NCBI GenBank assembly: GCA_050289385.1
Contig: JBNKFQ010000234.1
Span: forward strand, 1-19,276
From: JBNKFQ01 sp050289385
Lineage (GTDB): Bacteria; Pseudomonadota; Gammaproteobacteria; Pseudomonadales; Porticoccaceae
Length of the DNA stretch: 19,276 bases
Reading direction: 5' to 3'
Positions 14,037 to 19,276 of this stretch are shown piece after piece (position 1 is the first letter of the stretch; each line of letters starts with the position of its first letter). Both the position numbers and the translations under genes were made by a program. Under the pieces are notes generated by a model. The model was given only the letters and a program-made list of their open reading frames with translations, ran no database searches and was not told the DNA's origin.

Positions 14037-15659
14037 TCAAATTTTCCATCCGTTGGTAATCGGATAGCGCCGGTCGCGACCAAAAGCACGCGGGGTAATG
14101 CGTACACCAACAGGGGCCTGACGCCGCTTGTATTCATTCAGATCAACCATGCGAATCACGCGCTTGACCTCCTGCTCTGGAAAACCCTCGGCAATAATCT
14201 TGTCGGCGCTGTAATCCTTTTCTACATAATATTCAAGTATGCGATCCAGGTCTGAATAAGGTGGCAAAGAATCTTCGTCCTTTTGATCCGGAGCCAGCTC
14301 TGCCGAGGGGGGACGCTCTATAACTCTGGCTGGAATTACATCCGATAACGTATTGCGATATCTCGCCAGCTTGAAAACCGTTGTTTTGGGAACGTCCTTC
14401 AAGACGGCAAATCCACCCGCCATATCACCATACAGCGTGGCATAACCCACCGCCATTTCACTCTTGTTGCCGGTGGTCAATACCAGACTGCCCTTTTTGT
14501 TGGAAATGGCCATCATCAATACACCGCGGGCGCGAGCCTGAATATTTTCTTCGGTTTTATCCTTCGCCGTGCCCGCAAATTGATCCGCGAGCGCATTCAT
14601 AAAGCTGTCGTATATGGCTGCAATATCAATACTGTGATATTGCACACCAAGACGTTTAGCCTGGTCGGCCGCATCGTCCTGGCTCATTTGCGATGTGTAG
14701 TGAAACGGCATCATTACCGCCTCGACCCGGTCCGGTCCCAGCGCATCGACCGCAACGGCCAGCGTCAACCCGGAGTCAATACCACCAGATAGTCCCAGCA
14801 CAACCCCCTTGAAACCATTTTTATTCACATAATCGCGCACACCGGTAACCAAAGCGTTATAAATAGAGGGGATAACGTCTTGCCCGGGTGCGATACATTG
14901 AGGTGCAATATTTGGCTTGCCATCAGCTACATCAATATCTACCGCGAACAATCCCTCTTCAAACATCGGTGCCTGCCGCACAAGTTCACCACTGGCATTG
15001 AGCACAAAGGATCCACCGTCAAAAACCAGTTCGTCTTGTCCACCGGCCTGGTTAACATATACCAGCGGCATTCCCCCTTGCCGCGCTCGTTCGGCAAACA
15101 ATGTCTGGCGCTGGTTTTGCTTGTTCCAATGGAACGGCGAGGCGCTCAAATTCAACATCAATGCCGCCCCGGCGGCTTTGGCCTGGGACATTGCCACAGG
15201 TAACCAGATATCTTCACAAACTGTTATGGCTGTCTGTAGTCCCCCTATTGGTACAACGCAGGGAGAATCGCCGGGTACAAAATAGCGTTTTTCATCAAAC
15301 ACGTCGTAATTGGGCAACTCTTGCTTGGCATATTGAGCCACCAGTTGCCCATCCACAAACACCCCGGCAGCATTGCGCAACCCACCGTCAATCCTGACCG
15401 GGTAACCGACAACGGCAACAATGCCTGCTGTCGCTGGCTGCAAGCGCCGCAAAGCCGAATCTATTCGCCGCTCCAAATCTGGTCGCAATAACAGGTCTTC
15501 GGGCGGGTATCCGCACAAAGTCAACTCGGGAAACACCACTACATCGGCATGTTCTTCAGCTCTGGCGCGCGTTATGGCCTCAATAACGAGATCAGTATTC
15601 CTGTCGATATCACCGACCAGAGGATTGATCTGCGCCATAACGATTCGCAGTGTAGACAT
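14037..15659 (-). CDS. nadE: Glutamine-dependent NAD+ synthetase
   Basis: This 540-residue enzyme amidates nicotinate adenine dinucleotide to NAD+, using ammonia released from glutamine. The N-terminal nitrilase-type glutaminase domain (about 1-255) shows its triad E45 (VVFPELTLCGYPPED), K112 (AKQELPNY) and C148 (TVCEDIW). The C-terminal synthetase domain has the ATP-binding loop LSGGIDSGLT (about 290-299) and TTGNKSEMAVGYATLYGDM. The end PITNGWKI is typical. It is complete and convergent with bamD. The ATG at 15659 has AGGGA upstream. Confidence 0.96.
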   Translation of the reverse strand: MSTLRIVMAQINPLVGDIDRNTDLVIEAITRARAEEHADVVVFPELTLCGYPPEDLLLRPDLERRIDSALRRLQPATAGIVAVVGYPVRIDGGLRNAAGVFVDGQLVAQYAKQELPNYDVFDEKRYFVPGDSPCVVPIGGLQTAITVCEDIWLPVAMSQAKAAGAALMLNLSASPFHWNKQNQRQTLFAERARQGGMPLVYVNQAGGQDELVFDGGSFVLNASGELVRQAPMFEEGLFAVDIDVADGKPNIAPQCIAPGQDVIPSIYNALVTGVRDYVNKNGFKGVVLGLSGGIDSGLTLAVAVDALGPDRVEAVMMPFHYTSQMSQDDAADQAKRLGVQYHSIDIAAIYDSFMNALADQFAGTAKDKTEENIQARARGVLMMAISNKKGSLVLTTGNKSEMAVGYATLYGDMAGGFAVLKDVPKTTVFKLARYRNTLSDVIPARVIERPPSAELAPDQKDEDSLPPYSDLDRILEYYVEKDYSADKIIAEGFPEQEVKRVIRMVDLNEYKRRQAPVGVRITPRAFGRDRRYPITNGWKI

Positions 15660-15693
15660 AGGTGAATCCCTGAATTGAATTGAGCGGGCGCTT

Positions 15694-15722
15694 ATTGTCT
15701 GTCAGAGGTTAGTTTTCATCAA
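15694..15722 (-). promoter_or_regulatory. Possible sigma-70 promoter of nadE
   Basis: On the minus strand TTGATG (15722-15717) and GACAAT (15699-15694) are 17 bases apart. Each matches four of six consensus positions. They end 34 bases before the nadE ATG. Weak, but the spacing is right. Confidence 0.3.
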
Positions 15723-15765
15723 GCGCGGAAGCGAAGAACACAACCAATCAAAAACTGGCAGCAAG

Positions 15766-15818
15766 ATAACCAGGTTATGGCTTTCATTGCAGCGGGACAC
15801 TAGAATGTTGCTGCAACA
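15766..15818. promoter_or_regulatory. Two 13-bp palindromes in the nadE-pilS divergent region
   Basis: ATAACC-A-GGTTAT (15766-15778) and TGTTGC-T-GCAACA (15806-15818) each have perfect 6-bp arms, with centres 40 bases apart (near four helical turns). They differ in sequence, so they would not be sites for one protein. They may be regulator sites for pilS or nadE. No convincing sigma-54 or sigma-70 promoter was found for pilS. Confidence 0.3.
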
Positions 15819-15838
15819 AGACCACGACAACAACAAAT

Positions 15839-17470
15839 ATGCCGTCACATTTTAGCCAAAAGCCAAAACCCGTTGACCAGGCAAATCGTAACCTGTTGCA
15901 AGTTTATGCTTACTACCGCTTTGCGTTGGCCAGCCTGCTGCTCGCCATGTTTGTCACAGGCGTCGCCACTGACATTCTCGGTAAAGCCCAACCTCAATCC
16001 TTCTTTTACACCGCTATCGCTTACACTGTTCTCAACTTTTTTACTCTGTTGCTGTTCAGAAACCGCCGCTATATACCCCAAGTCCCCGCCATATTTGCGA
16101 TTCTATTGCTCGATATCGTAGCTATTACTCTACTTATGGACAGCAGTGGGGGTATACAAAGTGGCCTTGGCTTCTTGCTGTTGATCGTTGTTGCCGCTGG
16201 CAGCCTGTTTGTATACGGCCAGTTGGCTCTGGTACTGGCTGCCGCTGCCAGTTTTTGCGTGGTGCTTTCCACAATGGTAGGTGTACTGGGTGAGAAGTCA
16301 GGCGATGGCGGCTTGTTTCAGGCCGGTCTGCTCGGCATATTGCTGTTTATTGCTGCGCTGGTTTTCCAGGTACTGAATCGCCGCCTGCGCAGTGCGCAAC
16401 TCGAAGCTGAGCAGAAAGCGCAAAGCGCCGCTGATCTGCAGGAACTCAACCAGTATATTGTCAGGCAAATGCGCACTGGTATTGTTGTGATCGATTCTCT
16501 GGATACCATCGAATTAATCAATGACGCAGCCGTGCAATTATTGGGTGGACACCCTGTTTCTGGCTCGCTCACTCCCGGACGCCCTCTGAGAATGGCACCC
16601 GCTCTGCACGGCCAGCTCGAACGGTGGCGCAATTATCCCTGGCTTAGAACAACCCCTTTCAAGGAGCGATTTGCCAGTCGTGAAATCCAGGCTAACTTCA
16701 CAACACTGGAACAAGGTGCCAAGAACAAGACCCTTATTTTTTTGGAAGATACCCGTTCTCTTGCGCAACATGCCCAACAGATGAAACAGGCTTCTCTGAG
16801 TCGGCTAACCGGTAGCATCGCCCATGAAATCCGCAATCCTCTCGGCGCCATCAGCCACGCTGCACAGTTGCTGGAGGAGGACTCAACTTTTCCGCAACAA
16901 ACACAAGTTGTACAAATTATTAAGAAGCAATCAGATCGAGTAAACACTCTGATCGAAAATGTGATGAAGTTATCTCGACAGCAAGCACCAAAACTGCAAA
17001 AAATTTCTCTTAACAGCTGGTTGAAGCGTTTCGTTCGTGAATACAGTGACCAGAAGGCGCATGAGATAACTGTCAAGTTGCATAATACACCCGATTGTCG
17101 CGTGCTGTTTGATCCTTCACACCTGAGCCAGATTCTGACCAATCTGCTGGACAACGCCTTGCGATACAGCCATCAACAGTCAGGCGAATACAGTGCAGAA
17201 CTGTGCCTGAATTTTGATAATGAAAACGAATACCCTTATCTCGATATTCTGGACAGCGGCCCCGGTGTTGCCGAAAAAGACCGGGAACATATTTTTGAGC
17301 CCTTTTTCACTACATCCCATGAAGGTTCAGGGTTAGGGCTTTATATATCCAGAGAATTATGCGAACTTAATTTTGCAACACTGAACTGCGTTGACGACGA
17401 CCACCACAACAGCTTTTTTCGAATAGGGTTTGCACATTCAAAACGTTTGTTACCAGGACAAAAATCATGA
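15839..17470 (+). CDS. pilS: Two-component sensor histidine kinase PilS
   Basis: This 543-residue inner-membrane kinase controls type IV pilin transcription through PilR. About six membrane helices fill residues 27-178, then a PAS-like segment (about 200-300, QYIVRQMRTGIVVIDSLDTI). The dimerisation domain has the H-box GSIAHEIRNPLGAISHAAQL with H329. The ATPase domain has the N-box LLDNALRYS (436-444), DSGPG (472-476) and GSGLGLYIS (496-504). In Pseudomonas, PilS senses PilA levels in the membrane. The ATG at 15839 has no clear ribosome site. Its TGA overlaps the pilR ATG by four bases. Confidence 0.92.
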   Translation: MPSHFSQKPKPVDQANRNLLQVYAYYRFALASLLLAMFVTGVATDILGKAQPQSFFYTAIAYTVLNFFTLLLFRNRRYIPQVPAIFAILLLDIVAITLLMDSSGGIQSGLGFLLLIVVAAGSLFVYGQLALVLAAAASFCVVLSTMVGVLGEKSGDGGLFQAGLLGILLFIAALVFQVLNRRLRSAQLEAEQKAQSAADLQELNQYIVRQMRTGIVVIDSLDTIELINDAAVQLLGGHPVSGSLTPGRPLRMAPALHGQLERWRNYPWLRTTPFKERFASREIQANFTTLEQGAKNKTLIFLEDTRSLAQHAQQMKQASLSRLTGSIAHEIRNPLGAISHAAQLLEEDSTFPQQTQVVQIIKKQSDRVNTLIENVMKLSRQQAPKLQKISLNSWLKRFVREYSDQKAHEITVKLHNTPDCRVLFDPSHLSQILTNLLDNALRYSHQQSGEYSAELCLNFDNENEYPYLDILDSGPGVAEKDREHIFEPFFTTSHEGSGLGLYISRELCELNFATLNCVDDDHHNSFFRIGFAHSKRLLPGQKS

Positions 17471-18828
17471 CTGCACACCACGCTCTGATTGTTGACGACG
17501 AACCGGACATTCGCAAATTGTTACATATCACTTTATCCCAAATGGGGTTGCAGGTGTCAGAAGCTGAAAATCTGACATCTGCCCGACAACAATTGAGTGC
17601 TCAAACCTATGCTTTTTGTCTTACTGACATGAAATTGCCAGACGGCGATGGTCTTGACCTGGTAGAACATATCCAGACTGCTTGTCCCGAAATGCCGGTG
17701 GCGGTTATTACCGCTCATGGCAATATGGAAATTGCTGTTGACGCATTGAAAAAAGGTGCCTTTGATTTTGTGTCAAAGCCTGTGGAATTATCGCGCCTGC
17801 GAGCCGTTATTCAGTCTGCCCTGGAGCTGGGCAAGCCGCGAGACACAACATCGTCACAGACAGATGGCCTGACGGGCAACTCACCGGCTATGGGCCAGTT
17901 GCGCACACAGATTACCAAAGTCTCGCGCAGTCAGGCGCCGGTTTTTATCAGTGGCGAATCCGGTAGTGGTAAAGAGCTGGCGGCTCGGGCCATTCACAAT
18001 TTGGGACCAAGGGCCAACGCTCCGTTTATTCCAGTCAACTGTGGTGCGATTCCATCCGAACTGATGGAAAGCGAATTTTTCGGACACAAAAAAGGCAGTT
18101 TTACCGGTGCCCATCAGGACAAACCCGGGCTTTTCCAGGCAGCAGAACGTGGCACCCTCTTTTTGGACGAAGTGGCCGATTTACCTTTGCAGATGCAGGT
18201 TAAACTGCTGCGGGCAATTCAGGAAAAAGCCGTGCGTCCTGTTGGTGCGGAAAGTGAGTCGCCAACAGATGTGCGGATTCTGAGTGCTAGCCATAAAAAC
18301 CTTCATCAGGAAGTTGAAATCGGCCAATTCAGAAAAGACCTTTTTTACCGTATAAATGTGATCGAAATTACTGTACCGAGTTTGCGCGAGCGAATATCTG
18401 ACATTCCAGAACTTGCGCAGCTGTTTTTGTCGAATTTTGCGAAGGAAGCGAACGTTGCCATACCTCAGTTGAACAAGGACGCCTTGACAGCTCTAAAAAA
18501 CTATCATTTTCCAGGCAATGTACGCGAACTTGAAAATATTCTGGAGCGCGCATTTACCCTTTGTCACGATGACACGATTACCGTGGAGGACCTGAAACTG
18601 AGGGAGGGCGGTAAAACACCTGCGCCGGATAATCTTTACCCGTCAATTAACGATTTATGTGCCGAACAGACAGAATCCATTGATGAATATATGGCAGAGG
18701 TGGAAAGGGAGATTCTGACCAAAGCTCTGGAACAGACAGCGTGGAACAGAACTGCAGCGGCCAAAAAACTCGGTATCAGTTTTCGGCAAATGCGTTATAA
18801 ATTGAAAAAATTGGGCATGGATGAGTAG
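17467..18828 (+). CDS. pilR: Sigma-54-dependent response regulator PilR
   Basis: This 453-residue protein activates sigma-54 promoters, classically that of the pilin gene pilA. The receiver domain (1-120, ALIVDDEPDIRK) has phospho-acceptor D54 in CLTDMKLPDG. The AAA+ domain has Walker A GESGSGKE (163-170), the sigma-54 contact loop GSFTGA (210-215; serine in place of the usual alanine, as in Pseudomonas PilR) and Walker B GTLFLDEVADLP (229-240). The Fis-type helix-turn-helix ends the protein (about 425-449, WNRTAAAKKLGISFRQMRYK). The start overlaps pilS by ATGA, so the two are co-translated. No pil structural genes are in the window. Confidence 0.94.
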   Translation: MTAHHALIVDDEPDIRKLLHITLSQMGLQVSEAENLTSARQQLSAQTYAFCLTDMKLPDGDGLDLVEHIQTACPEMPVAVITAHGNMEIAVDALKKGAFDFVSKPVELSRLRAVIQSALELGKPRDTTSSQTDGLTGNSPAMGQLRTQITKVSRSQAPVFISGESGSGKELAARAIHNLGPRANAPFIPVNCGAIPSELMESEFFGHKKGSFTGAHQDKPGLFQAAERGTLFLDEVADLPLQMQVKLLRAIQEKAVRPVGAESESPTDVRILSASHKNLHQEVEIGQFRKDLFYRINVIEITVPSLRERISDIPELAQLFLSNFAKEANVAIPQLNKDALTALKNYHFPGNVRELENILERAFTLCHDDTITVEDLKLREGGKTPAPDNLYPSINDLCAEQTESIDEYMAEVEREILTKALEQTAWNRTAAAKKLGISFRQMRYKLKKLGMDE

Positions 18829-18872
18829 TTTTAATTCCCTATTCCCTATTCACTGGTCTCTATCCACAATCT

Positions 18873-18892
18873 GTGAAATTGCGTGAAATTGG
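18873..18892. repeat. Tandem 10-bp repeat after pilR
   Basis: GTGAAATTGC is followed by GTGAAATTGG in the 90-base gap between pilR and the convergent toxin gene. Nearby CCCTATTCCCTATT is another small tandem. No clear terminator is seen in this gap. Confidence 0.4.
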
Positions 18893-18918
18893 GGTTCAGA
18901 TGAATTTTTTCTTGTTTG

Positions 18919-19218
18919 TTATGTTTCTTCATCGGAAAGTAATAGCAATCTTTCGCTTCTCCAGACCCGAACCAGATTTACCGATGATACATTCCGCAGG
19001 TAAACCACACGAAACGGTGGATAGATGATCTCCCGGATATGTTCTTGATCAAACTCGGGGACTTTTTTACCGGAGTCCGGGTGATCACGCAACCTTTGCA
19101 CATTTTTCAGTATGGCATTTACAAACTTCTGGCCAATATCAGGGACACCCTGCTCAAGGTAATAAGTCTTGATCTCCTGGAGGTCACTCAGGGCTGAACG
19201 GGAAATAGTTATCTTCAC
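18919..19218 (-). CDS. ParE/RelE-superfamily toxin of a type II toxin-antitoxin pair
   Basis: This 99-residue protein has the ParE/RelE layout: MKITISRSALSDLQEIKTYY, then a middle helix, REIIYPPFRVVYL and the closing RVWRSERLLLL. ParE members poison DNA gyrase and RelE members cut ribosome-bound mRNA; the sequence alone does not decide, though the pattern is nearer ParE. The start is GTG at 19216-19218, directly next to the TAA of the upstream gene, so translation is probably coupled. Confidence 0.82.
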   Translation of the reverse strand: MKITISRSALSDLQEIKTYYLEQGVPDIGQKFVNAILKNVQRLRDHPDSGKKVPEFDQEHIREIIYPPFRVVYLRNVSSVNLVRVWRSERLLLLSDEET

Positions 19219-19276
19219 TTAGTCCACGCCAAGTATTTTCTTCGCCTCAACCAGCGTGACGATATTACCTTCCCGG
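19219..19276 (-). CDS. C-terminal end of the probable antitoxin (partial)
   Basis: The minus-strand frame ending in TAA (19219-19221) is open to the window edge and encodes REGNIVTLVEAKKILGVD. It is zero bases upstream of the toxin start, the normal place for an antitoxin. Too little is visible to name its family. Confidence 0.6.
   Translation of the reverse strand, partial: REGNIVTLVEAKKILGVD

Noticed and set aside
15779..15793. Possible sigma-54 promoter before pilS (GG...GC in TGGCTTTCATTGCAG)
   Set aside because: The spacing between GG and GC is 8 bases instead of the required 10.
1..19276. tRNA, rRNA, CRISPR arrays or prophage genes
   Set aside because: I looked for cloverleaf-like stems, regularly spaced repeats and phage-type proteins and found none.

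Overview
This window looks like a chromosomal segment of a gammaproteobacterium, probably of the Pseudomonas/Cellvibrio-Saccharophagus side of the class. The main reason is gene order. The block clpB, pgeF (yfiH), rluD, bamD (comL) and pilS-pilR is the order I know from Pseudomonas. Here an NAD+ synthetase gene (nadE) lies between bamD and pilS. All assignments come from reading the translated proteins and the DNA. No database search was run.

Left edge (1-407): the last 35 codons of an IS256-family transposase and a probable right terminal repeat of that element, then about 265 bases with no convincing gene.

Left block (408-6766), all on the minus strand. In transcription order it holds pssA (phosphatidylserine synthase), a 24-codon leucine-rich leader peptide, leuA (2-isopropylmalate synthase), a long holD-like gene (DNA polymerase III psi subunit), rimI (ribosomal protein N-acetyltransferase), a DUF523-DUF1722 gene resembling the tRNA 4-thiouridine desulfidase RudS, nfeD and the stomatin-like qmcA. 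holD, rimI and the rudS-like gene overlap or abut, so they are probably co-translated. The leader suggests that leuA is controlled by attenuation on leucine supply.

Middle (7029-10970): two small convergent genes for envelope proteins with a DUF4124 domain, separated by a dispersed-repeat-like element. Then comes clpB, preceded by a good match to a sigma-32 heat-shock promoter. Its product carries an acidic insertion in the second ATPase domain.

Right block (11077-18828): pgeF and rluD on the minus strand, bamD divergent from rluD on the plus strand, and nadE convergent with bamD. A perfect 25-bp inverted repeat lies between bamD and nadE. pilS-pilR, the two-component system for type IV pilin transcription, follows with a 4-base overlap.

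Right edge (18919-19276): a ParE/RelE-type toxin gene on the minus strand and the last 18 codons of the gene upstream of it, presumably the antitoxin.

Most of the window is conserved housekeeping DNA. The points most worth a second look are the leu leader, the enlarged HolD, the ClpB insertion, the RimI/RudS coupling and the two intergenic repeat elements. I saw no clear sign of a wholly new multi-gene system.
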